Source: CALIZF01 sp046292445
Lineage (GTDB): Bacteria; Pseudomonadota; Alphaproteobacteria; Rhodobacterales; Rhodobacteraceae
Reading direction: 5' to 3'
NCBI GenBank assembly: GCA_046292445.1
Contig: JBKBQT010000005.1
Coordinates: forward strand, 1-64,000
Length of the DNA stretch: 64,000 nucleotides
The notes beneath the pieces were generated by a model. It made no database searches and had not been told where the DNA came from. It saw nothing but the letters and a program-made list of their open reading frames with translations. Shown piece after piece: positions 49,350 to 57,543 of this stretch. How positions within the stretch are numbered: position 1 is the stretch's first letter; each line of letters begins with the position of its first letter. The position numbers and the translations under genes are program-made.

Positions 49350-49931
49350 ATGACCAACATCCGCACACTGGCCGCAGCGGCGGCGGCGGCCCTCGCCCTG
49401 ACCGGCGCGGCGGGCGCCGCCACTGTCAGCGAGGCCGAACTCGGCGATTTCTCGAACGACTGGCGGGCGTTCACCGTCATCGGCGCGGGGCCGACGACGA
49501 TCCGCGGGACCGGCACGCGGGGCGATGCCGATCACGTCGTGCTGACCGGCCTGATGCCGGGCGCCCAGACGCTGACCTTCACCTTTTCCGGCCCGGTCGG
49601 CGCCGGCAATTCCTATTCCGCCGGCGGCCAGCTGCTCTACAGCGCCGAGCCCTACAGATGGTCCGGCTGGGACGGCAAGTCCGCCGGCAGCTTCAACCTG
49701 CGGCACGGCAAACTGACCGATATGCTCACCCTGTCGCTCGATGGGGCCTTCTCCGGCCCGCTTTACCTCACGCTGCACCATACGCACGGCGCGCTCGACT
49801 GGTCGCTCGACGTGCCGGGCAATGCGGCCGCGAGCCTGGTCTCGCCCTCGGCGGTGCCGCTGCCGGCGGGCGTGTTCCTCCTGCTCGGGGCGCTCGGCGG
49901 CCTTGCGGCCTTTCGCCGGCGCACGGCCTGA
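49350..49931 (+). CDS. Exported VPLPA-CTERM protein
   Basis: The 193-residue protein begins MTNIRTLAAAAAAALALTG, a Sec signal peptide ending near AAGAA. The middle is beta-rich and of unknown fold. The C-terminus VPLPAGVFLLLGALGGLAAF then RRRTA is the VPLPA-CTERM sorting signal: a short motif, a membrane span and a basic tail. Such proteins are thought to be processed by an exosortase-type enzyme and placed at the cell surface. No exosortase lies in the window. It is between efp and argC with no apparent relation. Confidence 0.88.
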   Translation: MTNIRTLAAAAAAALALTGAAGAATVSEAELGDFSNDWRAFTVIGAGPTTIRGTGTRGDADHVVLTGLMPGAQTLTFTFSGPVGAGNSYSAGGQLLYSAEPYRWSGWDGKSAGSFNLRHGKLTDMLTLSLDGAFSGPLYLTLHHTHGALDWSLDVPGNAAASLVSPSAVPLPAGVFLLLGALGGLAAFRRRTA

Positions 49932-49982
49932 TGCTATAGCGCACCGGCGCGGGCGTGCCGCGCGAGCGAAGGGGGCCGGTGC

Positions 49983-51011
49983 ATGGTTCACAACGTCGCC
50001 ATTCTGGGCGCCTCGGGCTATACCGGGGCCGAACTCGTCCGGCTGATCGCCACCCATCCGGGCCTGCGCGTGGCGGCGGTGTCGGCCGACCGCAAGGCGG
50101 GCCAGACCATGGCCGAGGTCTTTCCCTTCCTGCGCCACCTCGACCTGCCGCGCCTCGTGAAGATCGACGAGATCGATTTCTCCGGCATCGATCTGTGCTT
50201 CTGCGCGCTGCCGCATGCCACCACGCAAGCCGTTGTCGCCGGCCTGCCGCGCGATCTGAAGATCGTCGATCTGTCCGCCGATTTCCGCCTGCGCGACCCG
50301 GCGGCCTACGAGGCGTGGTACGGCCAGCCCCATGCCGCGCCCGACCTGCAGGCCGAGGCGGTCTATGGCCTGACCGAATTCTACCGCGACGCGATCCGCC
50401 CCGCGCGGCTCGTCGCCGGCACCGGCTGCAACGCGGCGGCGGTTCAATATGCCGTGCGCCCGCTGCTGTCGGCGGGCGTGATCGACCCCGACCGGATCGT
50501 GATCGACCTCAAGGCCGGGGTCAGCGGGGCAGGGCGCAGCCTGAAGGAAAACCTGCTCCATGCCGAGTTGTCGGGCGGCACCATGGCCTATTCGGCCGGC
50601 GGCAAGCACCGTCACCTCGGCGAATTCGATCAGGAATTCAAGCTGATAGCGGGCCGCCCCGTGACGGTGCAATTCACCCCGCACCTCATGCCCTTCAACC
50701 GCGGCATCCTCGCCACGGTCTATCTCGACGGCGATCCGGGCAGGGTGCATGCCACCCTCGCCGCCGCCTATGCCGCCGAGCCGTTCCTGCGGGTGCTTCC
50801 CTTTGGCGCACTCCCCTCGACAAGGGACATCGCAGGGTCCAATTTCTGCCACCTGGGCGTCGTCGGGGATCGGATCCCGGGGCGCACGGTGGTCGTCAGC
50901 GTGCTCGACAACCTCACCAAGGGGTCGTCGGGCCAGGCGATCCAGAACGCCAACCTGATGCTGGGGCAGGCGGAGACGGCGGGGCTGATGCTGGCGCCGG
51001 TCTTCCCCTGA
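49983..51011 (+). CDS. argC: N-acetyl-gamma-glutamyl-phosphate reductase
   Basis: The 342-residue enzyme reduces N-acetylglutamyl phosphate in arginine synthesis. It has the NADP-binding GASGYTGAELVRL and the catalytic Cys149 in LVAGTGCNAAA. HLMPFNRGILATVY and the C-terminal SGQAIQNANLMLG are typical. It is about 7 bp upstream of ccmE on the same strand. Confidence 0.97.
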   Translation: MVHNVAILGASGYTGAELVRLIATHPGLRVAAVSADRKAGQTMAEVFPFLRHLDLPRLVKIDEIDFSGIDLCFCALPHATTQAVVAGLPRDLKIVDLSADFRLRDPAAYEAWYGQPHAAPDLQAEAVYGLTEFYRDAIRPARLVAGTGCNAAAVQYAVRPLLSAGVIDPDRIVIDLKAGVSGAGRSLKENLLHAELSGGTMAYSAGGKHRHLGEFDQEFKLIAGRPVTVQFTPHLMPFNRGILATVYLDGDPGRVHATLAAAYAAEPFLRVLPFGALPSTRDIAGSNFCHLGVVGDRIPGRTVVVSVLDNLTKGSSGQAIQNANLMLGQAETAGLMLAPVFP

Positions 51012-51018
51012 GGGAACG

Positions 51019-51486
51019 ATGAAGGGGCTGAAGAAACAGCGGCGCATCCAGATCATCGCGGTCGCGGCCGTGGCGCTCACGCTGTCGGCGGGGCTGATCG
51101 GCTATGCGATGCGCGACGGGATCAACTTCTTCCGCACGCCGACGCAGGTGATGGCCGATCCGCCCGGCCCGCACGAGACCTTCCGCATCGGCGGCCTCGT
51201 CGAGCCCGGCACCCTTGTGCGCGGCCAGGGCGAGACGGTGACCTTCCGCGTCACCGACACCAACGAATCGGTGCCCGTGGCCTTCACCGGCGTGCTGCCC
51301 GACCTCTTCGGCGAGGGCGAGGGGACGGTGGCGACCGGCAACCTGATCGACGGCGTGTTCGTTGCGCGCGAGGTGCTCGCCCGCCACGACGAGACCTACA
51401 TGCCCCGCGAAGTGGTCGATGCGCTCAAGCAGCAGGGCTACTACAAGGACCCCAGGGCAGCGAACGCCCCTGCAGGCGGCTCTTAA
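51019..51486 (+). CDS. ccmE: Cytochrome c maturation heme chaperone CcmE
   Basis: The 155-residue periplasmic-facing protein has one N-terminal membrane anchor (IIAVAAVALTLSAGLIGYAM) and an OB-fold domain. The heme-binding His123 is in LARHDETYMP. It carries heme from CcmC to CcmF in cytochrome c assembly. It is close behind argC. In many relatives other ccm genes follow, but here GTA-type lysis genes do. Confidence 0.97.
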   Translation: MKGLKKQRRIQIIAVAAVALTLSAGLIGYAMRDGINFFRTPTQVMADPPGPHETFRIGGLVEPGTLVRGQGETVTFRVTDTNESVPVAFTGVLPDLFGEGEGTVATGNLIDGVFVAREVLARHDETYMPREVVDALKQQGYYKDPRAANAPAGGS

Positions 51487-51531
51487 CACCTTTGAAACAC
51501 CCTGGCGGCGCAACCAGGCCGCGGGGGTGTC

Positions 51532-52143
51532 ATGGATCGTGTCCGGCAGATCGCCGAGGAAATCGTCGTCCGCGAGGGCGGCTATGTCAACGACCCGGAC
51601 GATCCGGGCGGGGCCACCAACCACGGCGTGACGATCCACACGATGCGCCGCCTCGGCCTCGACCTGACCGGCGACGGGCGGGTGGACGAGGCCGACGTGC
51701 GCCGCCTGACCCGCGCCCAGGCCGTGGACATCTATGTCGAACATTACTTCAACCGCCCCGGCATCGCCCGCCTGCCGGCGGCGCTGCAGGCCAGCGTGTT
51801 CGACATGTATGTCAACGCCGGCGCGCATGCCGTGCGCATCCTGCAGCGCATGCTGGTCAAGATGGGCTTTGCCACCGCGGTCGACGGCGTGATCGGCCCG
51901 CAGACGGTCAGCCACGCCCATCAGGCTGCCGCCCGCGCCCCCGCGCTCATCGCCGATGCCTATGCGATCGAGCGGCGGAACTACTATTACGCCCTCGCCG
52001 ATGCCCGCCCGGCCAGCCGCAAATACGCCCGCCGCAAGGACGGCGGCAAGGGCGGCTGGATTCGCCGGGCCGAGGAATTCATGTCGCCGCGCTTCCACCT
52101 GACCGAGGCGCAGCATCGCGAAAGGACACGGGGATGGGCCTGA
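51532..52143 (+). CDS. Glycoside hydrolase family 108 endolysin, gene-transfer-agent type
   Basis: The 203-residue muramidase has the GH108 active site REGGYVNDPDDPGGATN, with the catalytic Glu15. A C-terminal peptidoglycan-binding-like part follows (ILQRMLVKMGF...DGVIGPQT). It hydrolyses peptidoglycan. It has no signal peptide, so export needs the holin encoded just downstream, which overlaps it by 10 bp. In Rhodobacter capsulatus the GTA lysis genes rcc00555 (endolysin) and rcc00556 (holin) lie apart from the capsid cluster; this pair has the same make-up. A weak CtrA-like half site (TTAA-N7-GAAA) is at 51483-51497. Confidence 0.93.
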   Translation: MDRVRQIAEEIVVREGGYVNDPDDPGGATNHGVTIHTMRRLGLDLTGDGRVDEADVRRLTRAQAVDIYVEHYFNRPGIARLPAALQASVFDMYVNAGAHAVRILQRMLVKMGFATAVDGVIGPQTVSHAHQAAARAPALIADAYAIERRNYYYALADARPASRKYARRKDGGKGGWIRRAEEFMSPRFHLTEAQHRERTRGWA

Positions 52144-52622
52144 TCGGCAAGGTCTTCGGCGCGCCGCAGGCGGTCGCCACACTGGGCGCGGCCGTGCGCG
52201 ACGTGGCCGAGGTCTTCACCCCCAACGCCACCGCCGAAGCCGCGGCCGCCGCCGCCCAGGCCCAGGCGGCGCTCGCCCAGCACGCGGCCGAGTTCGGCCA
52301 TGCCGGCAGCCGCTTCGACCGGCTGGTCGACGGCCTCAACCGCCTGCCGCGCCCCGCGCTCGCGCTCGGCACGCTCGGGCTCTTCGTCCATGCCATGGCC
52401 GACCCGGCCGGGTTCGCCGTCCGCATGCAGGGCCTCGCCTATGTGCCCGAGCCGCTCTGGTGGCTGCTCGGCGCCATCGTCGCCTTCTATTTCGGCGCAC
52501 GCGAGGCGCATTACATCCGCATCCGCGCCCAGACCCCGCCCGCGCCGCCGCCGGTCGCCCCGCCGCCGCACAGCGCCAATCCCGCGCTCGACGAATGGCA
52601 CCGCGCCGCCGCCGAACGCTGA
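52134..52622 (+). CDS. Holin of the GTA 3TM type
   Basis: The 162-residue protein starts MGLIGKVFGAPQAVATLG. An Ala-rich helical region comes first, then hydrophobic segments at about residues 78-96 and 106-125 (LALGTLGLFVHAMA and LWWLLGAIVAFYFGAR), and a proline-rich tail. It should form holes in the inner membrane that let the endolysin reach the wall. It overlaps the endolysin gene by 10 bp and is followed by a bidirectional hairpin between convergent genes. Confidence 0.87.
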   Translation: MGLIGKVFGAPQAVATLGAAVRDVAEVFTPNATAEAAAAAAQAQAALAQHAAEFGHAGSRFDRLVDGLNRLPRPALALGTLGLFVHAMADPAGFAVRMQGLAYVPEPLWWLLGAIVAFYFGAREAHYIRIRAQTPPAPPPVAPPPHSANPALDEWHRAAAER

Positions 52623-52631
52623 CCGGCGGGC

Positions 52632-52675
52632 TTCATCGTTCCGCAAATACTCCGGGGTCCGGGGCAGCGCCCCGG
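52632..52675. repeat. Intergenic element between convergent genes (copy B), with hairpin
   Basis: TTCATCGTTCCGCAAATACT then CCGGGG at 52632-52657 matches the element at 25154-25180 (24 of 26). It is followed by a hairpin at 52659-52675 (CCGGGGC-AGC-GCCCCGG). It lies between the convergent holin and dipeptidase genes and has no U-run, so it is a candidate bidirectional terminator. Confidence 0.6.
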
Positions 52676-52696
52676 GGCCCGCCGCCCCGCGATTCC

Positions 52697-54094
52697 TCAG
52701 GCGCGGGCCACCGCCGCGAGGATCCGTGCCCAAGACCGGATCCCCTTGTGGAACGACCGGACGTCGTATTTCTCGTTCGGCGCATGGATCTGGTTGTCCT
52801 CGGTCGCAAACCCGGTCAGCAGCGCGTCCATCCCGAGGATCGACTGGAAGAAGCCCGCGATCGGGATCGACCCGCCGCAGCCGACATAGGCCGCCGGTAC
52901 CCCCCATTCCGCGCTCAGCGCCGTGCGTGCGGCCTCGAAGGCGGGATGGCCGGTGTTCATCTCGCCCGCCGCGCTCGCACCATGGCCGTGGAATTCGGCC
53001 GTGCAGTCGGGCGGCAACTGCGCCTCGACCCAGGCGCAGAACGCCGCGCGCAGCGCCAGCGGATCCTGCCCGGGGACAAGGCGGAACGACACCTTGGCAT
53101 GCGCCTCGGCCGGCAGGACGGTCTTGAACCCCGCGCCGGTATAGCCGCCCCAGATGCCGTTGATCTCGCCCGTGGGGCGCGACCACACCTGTTCGAGCGG
53201 GGTGCGGTCCACCTCGCCCGCCGGCGTGTTCAGCCCGACCGCGCCGAGAAACGCGGCATGGTCGAAGGCGAGGCCCTGCCACTGTGCCCGCACGCCCGGG
53301 TCGAGTTCCTTCACCCCGTCGTAGAACCCGGGCACCGTCACCCGCCCCGATGCGTCATGCAGCCCGCCGAGGATGCGGGTGAGCACGCGGATCGGGTTGA
53401 TCGCCGGCCCGCCATACATCCCCGAATGCAGATCGCGCGCCGCTGCGCGGATCGTCACCTCCTCGCCCAGAAGGCCGCGCAGCATGGTGACGATCGCCGG
53501 CGTCCGGCTCTCGAACAGGTCGGTGTCGCAGATCAGCGCAAGGTCGGCCTTCAACGCGCCGGCATGGTCCTGCATGAAGGGCACCAGCGATGGCGAGCCC
53601 GATTCCTCCTCGCCCTCGAGGAAAACCGTGATCCGGCAGGGCAGCTGCCCATGCACCGCGATCCAGGCACGGAACGCCTCGAGAAAGGTCATCAGCTGTC
53701 CCTTGTCGTCCGACGCACCCCGCGCGCGGATGACCGGGCCGTTCGGGCCGTCCTCGATCGCCGGATCGAACGGGTCGCGGTGCCAGAGCGACAGCGGATC
53801 GACCGGCTGCACGTCGTAATGCCCGTAGAACAGCAGATGCGGCGCGCCCGAACCGGCATGGGCCACGACCATCGGCCGCCCCGGCGTGTCGTGCCGCGCC
53901 GCATCGAACCCCATGGACGCCAGATCGGCCACGAGCCAGTCGGCCGCCGCCGTGCAGGCCTCGGCAAAGGCCGGATCGGTCGAGATCGAGGGGATGCGCA
54001 GCAGGTCGAGCAGCCGGCCGGTCGCCGCCGGCATGTCGGCGTCGATCCGCGCCAGAACCGTGTCGATTGCGGGGGTTGCCGCGCTGTCTGCCAC
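52697..54094 (-). CDS. M20 family dipeptidase/metallopeptidase
   Basis: The 465-residue zinc enzyme has the metal-binding FYGHYDVQPVDP and GASDDKGQL, then EGEEESGSPS with the catalytic Glu. A further metal site HAPNEKYDV lies near the C-terminus. It fits the M20 dipeptidase (carnosinase-like) group. The start is GTG at 54094 with AGGAGG five to six bases upstream, giving VADSAATPAIDTVL. It is divergent from the DUF4189-like gene and convergent with the holin. Confidence 0.94.
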   Translation of the reverse strand: MADSAATPAIDTVLARIDADMPAATGRLLDLLRIPSISTDPAFAEACTAAADWLVADLASMGFDAARHDTPGRPMVVAHAGSGAPHLLFYGHYDVQPVDPLSLWHRDPFDPAIEDGPNGPVIRARGASDDKGQLMTFLEAFRAWIAVHGQLPCRITVFLEGEEESGSPSLVPFMQDHAGALKADLALICDTDLFESRTPAIVTMLRGLLGEEVTIRAAARDLHSGMYGGPAINPIRVLTRILGGLHDASGRVTVPGFYDGVKELDPGVRAQWQGLAFDHAAFLGAVGLNTPAGEVDRTPLEQVWSRPTGEINGIWGGYTGAGFKTVLPAEAHAKVSFRLVPGQDPLALRAAFCAWVEAQLPPDCTAEFHGHGASAAGEMNTGHPAFEAARTALSAEWGVPAAYVGCGGSIPIAGFFQSILGMDALLTGFATEDNQIHAPNEKYDVRSFHKGIRSWARILAAVARA

Positions 54095-54210
54095 TATCGC
54101 CTCCTGCTGATCGTTCCGTGATCGCGCGCCCGACCGTAACAGGCCTGCCGCCCCTGTCCATCCCCGCGGCCGGACGCTATGTGAGAGGCAGTTGCAGGAT
54201 GGAGGGTTCC

Positions 54211-54792
54211 ATGGCGGGACTGCGGATCGCGATGGCGGCGGCGCTGGTGGCACTGGCCGGGCCGGCCCCGGCGCAAGTTTCGGGTGCGGATGCAGGAGTG
54301 GCGCTTTTCCCGCCGGGCAAGGCGGCGATCGTGTTCACCGATGCCGTGCGCCTGAACCGGAACGACCGGCGCACGCTCGAACAGGTCGTGGTCGCGGTGA
54401 AATACTACGGCGCCATCGCCTTCGCCCCCGACCGGGGCCTGATGTCCGAGGCGACGGCGGCGGCGCAGAACTATCATTCCGTGGCCGCGGCCGAGGCGGC
54501 GGCGCTTGCCGATTGCGCCGCGAAATCGGGCGGGGCGGCCTGCGTCGTCGTTGCGCAGGTGGTGCCCGAGGGGTTCGCCGCGCGGCCCCTGCAGATGTCG
54601 GCCGCCGCCACCGAGGCGTTCGGTGCCGATTATCTGCCCGCCAGCGCGCCCAAGGCCTTCGCGCTCTCGACTGCGACCGGGTCCTGGGGCTTCGCCCGCG
54701 GGCAGGGGGCGGCGGCCAAGGCCATCGCCGACTGCCGCACGCGGTCGGCGACCAAGGCCGCCGCGGATTGCGCTGTCGTGGTTGCCGATTGA
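54211..54792 (+). CDS. Exported protein with two DUF4189-like repeats
   Basis: The 193-residue protein begins MAGLRIAMAAALVALAGPAPAQ, a Sec signal peptide. Two repeats follow: YGAIAFAPDRG...AEAAALADC...CVVVAQV and KAFALSTATGSWGFARGQ...AKAIADC...CAVVVAD, each with Cys residues that could form disulfides. The pattern is that of DUF4189. The function is unknown; the protein should be periplasmic or secreted. The start at 54211 has GGAGGG four bases upstream; an ATG at 54199 adds four residues. Confidence 0.8.
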   Translation: MAGLRIAMAAALVALAGPAPAQVSGADAGVALFPPGKAAIVFTDAVRLNRNDRRTLEQVVVAVKYYGAIAFAPDRGLMSEATAAAQNYHSVAAAEAAALADCAAKSGGAACVVVAQVVPEGFAARPLQMSAAATEAFGADYLPASAPKAFALSTATGSWGFARGQGAAAKAIADCRTRSATKAAADCAVVVAD

Positions 54793-54850
54793 CCCGCCGC
54801 CGCGCCGGGGCGCGGGGGGCGTCAAATTGCCCCCTTTCGGTGCATTCGCT

Positions 54851-54864
54851 TTGATGAATATCAA
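54851..54864 (+). promoter_or_regulatory. FNR/FnrL box upstream of hemA
   Basis: TTGATGAATATCAA is a perfect match to TTGAT-N4-ATCAA. It is 59 bp before the hemA start, where an activator or repressor could act. FnrL control of hemA is known in Rhodobacter sphaeroides. Oxygen control here is inferred from that and from the exact match. Confidence 0.85.
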
Positions 54865-54923
54865 CGCCGGACGCGCGTTGTGCACGCAGGCTTGCCCGAG
54901 CCGAGACGCCAGGGAGACCAGAG

Positions 54924-56147
54924 ATGAATTTCGACGCCGCGCTTGACGCTGCCCTTGGCCGCCTGCATGCCGAGGGGCGCTATCGCACCTTCATCGACAT
55001 CGTCCGCCGCAAGGACCAGTTCCCCCGCGCGACCTGGCGCCGGCCCGACGGCACCGAACGCGAGATCACCGTCTGGTGCGGCAACGATTACCTCGGGATG
55101 GGCCAGCATCCGGCGGTGCTGGCGGCGATGCACGACGCGCTCGATGCGACCGGCGCAGGGTCGGGGGGGACGCGCAACATCTCGGGCACGACGCTCTATC
55201 ACAAGGCGCTCGAAGCCGAGCTGGCCGATCTGCACGGCAAGGAGGCGGCGCTGGTGTTCAGCTCCGCCTATATCGCCAATGACGCGACGCTGAGCACGCT
55301 GCCACGGCTCTTTCCCGGCCTCATCATCTATTCCGACGCGCTCAATCACGCGAGCATGATCGAGGGCATCCGGCGCAACGGCGGCGCGCGGCGGGTGTTC
55401 CGGCACAATGACGTCGCCCATCTGCGCGCGCTGATGGCGGCCGACGATCCGGCCGCGCCCAAGCTGATCGCCTTCGAATCGGTCTATTCGATGGACGGCG
55501 ATTTCGGCCCGATCGCCGCGATCTGCGATGTGGCGGAAGAATTCGGGGCGCTGACCTACATCGACGAGGTGCATGCGGTCGGCATGTATGGCCCGCGCGG
55601 CGGCGGCGTGGCCGAGCGCGACGGGCTCGCCCAGCGGATCGACATCATCAACGGCACGCTCGGCAAGGCCTTTGGGGTGTTCGGCGGCTATATCGCGGCA
55701 TCGGCGAAAATGGTCGATGCAATAAGGTCTTATGCGCCGGGGTTCATCTTCACCACCTCGCTGCCGCCGGCCGTTGCGGCGGGCGCTGCGGCCAGTGTGC
55801 GGCATCTCAAGGTTGACCAGGCGCGCCGGGATGCGCATCAGGCCAAGGCGCGCATCCTCAAGTTGCGCCTCAAGGGTCTCGGTCTGCCGCTGATTGACCA
55901 TGGCAGCCATATCGTGCCCGTCCATGTCGGCGATCCGGTGCATTGCAAGATGCTGTCCGACATGCTGCTGGAAAACTTCGGCATCTACGTGCAGCCGATC
56001 AACTATCCCACTGTTCCCAAAGGGACCGAGCGGCTGCGCTTCACCCCTTCGCCGGTGCATGATGCGCCCATGATCGACCACCTCGTGCGCGCGATGGACA
56101 GTCTTTGGGCGCATTGCGCGCTGAATCGCGCCGAGGCCAGCGCCTGA
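54924..56147 (+). CDS. hemA: 5-aminolevulinate synthase
   Basis: The 407-residue PLP enzyme condenses glycine and succinyl-CoA to 5-aminolevulinate, the first step of tetrapyrrole synthesis in alphaproteobacteria (C4 pathway). The PLP lysine is Lys248 in NGTLGKAFGVFGGY, the same number as in Rhodobacter capsulatus. YIDEVHAVGMYG and GGTRNISGTT are typical. The length is standard. The upstream FNR box suggests activation at low oxygen. Confidence 0.98.
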   Translation: MNFDAALDAALGRLHAEGRYRTFIDIVRRKDQFPRATWRRPDGTEREITVWCGNDYLGMGQHPAVLAAMHDALDATGAGSGGTRNISGTTLYHKALEAELADLHGKEAALVFSSAYIANDATLSTLPRLFPGLIIYSDALNHASMIEGIRRNGGARRVFRHNDVAHLRALMAADDPAAPKLIAFESVYSMDGDFGPIAAICDVAEEFGALTYIDEVHAVGMYGPRGGGVAERDGLAQRIDIINGTLGKAFGVFGGYIAASAKMVDAIRSYAPGFIFTTSLPPAVAAGAAASVRHLKVDQARRDAHQAKARILKLRLKGLGLPLIDHGSHIVPVHVGDPVHCKMLSDMLLENFGIYVQPINYPTVPKGTERLRFTPSPVHDAPMIDHLVRAMDSLWAHCALNRAEASA

Positions 56148-56271
56148 GCACCAACGGCGGGTGCACACACCCCCGTGATGTGTTACGCGTGCGGTCAAGG
56201 CAACGAGAACCCGAGTCGCACGGGCTATCCGTCACAGGCCGCGGGGCACAGGGCCAAGGTGGGGCAGGCGC

Positions 56272-57471
56272 ATGAGATGGCGGAAGGGTGAGCCTTCGGC
56301 ACCGGAACCGGAACGGCCGAAGGGGTTCGACGACTTCGAGTTGCGCCTTGGCGACCTGATGCGCGGCGAACGGGCGACGCTCGGCAAGTCGCTTCTGGAT
56401 GTGCAGCGCGAGCTCAAGATCAAGGCGACCTACATCGCCGCGATCGAGAATGCCGATCTGTCGGCGTTCGAGACGCAGGGTTTCGTTGCCGGCTATGTCC
56501 GGTCCTATGCGCGGTATCTCGGGATGGACCCGGAATGGGCCTATGCCAAGTTCTGCGGCGAGACGGAATATGAGGCGCCGGCGCTCGCCGCCGCGCCGGC
56601 CGCCTTTGCCGTGCGCGCAAGGCCCCAGCCGCGGATGCGCCCGCGCCCGGTCGATCCGCTGGGCGATCCCAATGCCGCCTTCGTGCCGCGGCGCGAAAGC
56701 TGGATCAGCCAGATCGAGCCCGGCGCCCTCACCTCCGTCCTGATCCTCGTGCTGCTGATCGGCGGGCTCGGCTATGGCGGCTGGACGATGCTGCGCGAGG
56801 TGCAGCGCGTTCAGGTCGCGCCGATCGACCAGGCGCCGAGCGTGATCGCCCAGATCGATCCGCTGGGCAATGTCGGCGGCGGCGCGTCGCTGCGGGTGGC
56901 CGAGCCCGAGGCCGAGCCTGCGGGGCCGGGCGCGGCGCCCTCGCTCGAGGCGATGGGGCGGCTCTACCGGCCCGAGACGCTCGACACGCCGGTACTGGTG
57001 CCGCGCGACGGGCCGATCGCCGCGATCGACCCCGGCCTTGCGCGCCCTCTGGCCGGAACGGCCGAGGCCGAGGCGGCCGAGGCTGCCGATCTTGCGCCGG
57101 TTCAGGTGACGCGCGCGGCCCCGCCGCCGGTCGAGATCTTTGCCGTCCGCCCGTCCTGGGTGCGGGTGCAGGCGGCCGACGGAACGGTGCTGTTCGAGAA
57201 GATCCTCGATCCGGGCGAACGCTATACCGTCCCGCAGGGCGATGCCCCGGCGCGACTTCGGGCGGGCAATTCCGGCTCGCTCTACTTCGCGGTGAACGGC
57301 GAGACCTACGGGCCGGCGGCGCCGGGCGCGCAGGTGGTGCGCAACGTGGCGCTGTCGCCCGAGGCGCTCAAGGAGAAATACGCGCTGGCCGATCTGACGC
57401 GCGATGCCGATCTGGCGCGGATCGTCGCGCTCGCCGAGGCGACGCAGGCCGAAGCGGTCGCGGCCGACTGA
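56272..57471 (+). CDS. RodZ-like HTH membrane protein
   Basis: The 399-residue protein begins MRWRKGEPSAPEPERPKGF, with a Cro/RodZ-type HTH at about residues 25-85 (LLDVQRELKIKATYIAAIENADLSAFETQGFVAGYVR region). A single membrane span follows at about 151-172 and a periplasmic DUF4115 domain at about 295-380 (SWVRVQAADGTVLFEKIL). This is the RodZ layout; RodZ tethers MreB and shapes the cell. It is 72 bp upstream of ispG, an order seen in many alphaproteobacteria. Confidence 0.88.
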   Translation: MRWRKGEPSAPEPERPKGFDDFELRLGDLMRGERATLGKSLLDVQRELKIKATYIAAIENADLSAFETQGFVAGYVRSYARYLGMDPEWAYAKFCGETEYEAPALAAAPAAFAVRARPQPRMRPRPVDPLGDPNAAFVPRRESWISQIEPGALTSVLILVLLIGGLGYGGWTMLREVQRVQVAPIDQAPSVIAQIDPLGNVGGGASLRVAEPEAEPAGPGAAPSLEAMGRLYRPETLDTPVLVPRDGPIAAIDPGLARPLAGTAEAEAAEAADLAPVQVTRAAPPPVEIFAVRPSWVRVQAADGTVLFEKILDPGERYTVPQGDAPARLRAGNSGSLYFAVNGETYGPAAPGAQVVRNVALSPEALKEKYALADLTRDADLARIVALAEATQAEAVAAD

Positions 57472-57543
57472 CGCCGCCTTGCCGGGCGCGGCGCGGTGGC
57501 TTACCTGTCAGGTGACGCTGACAGCCGCAAGGAGCGCCCGCCC

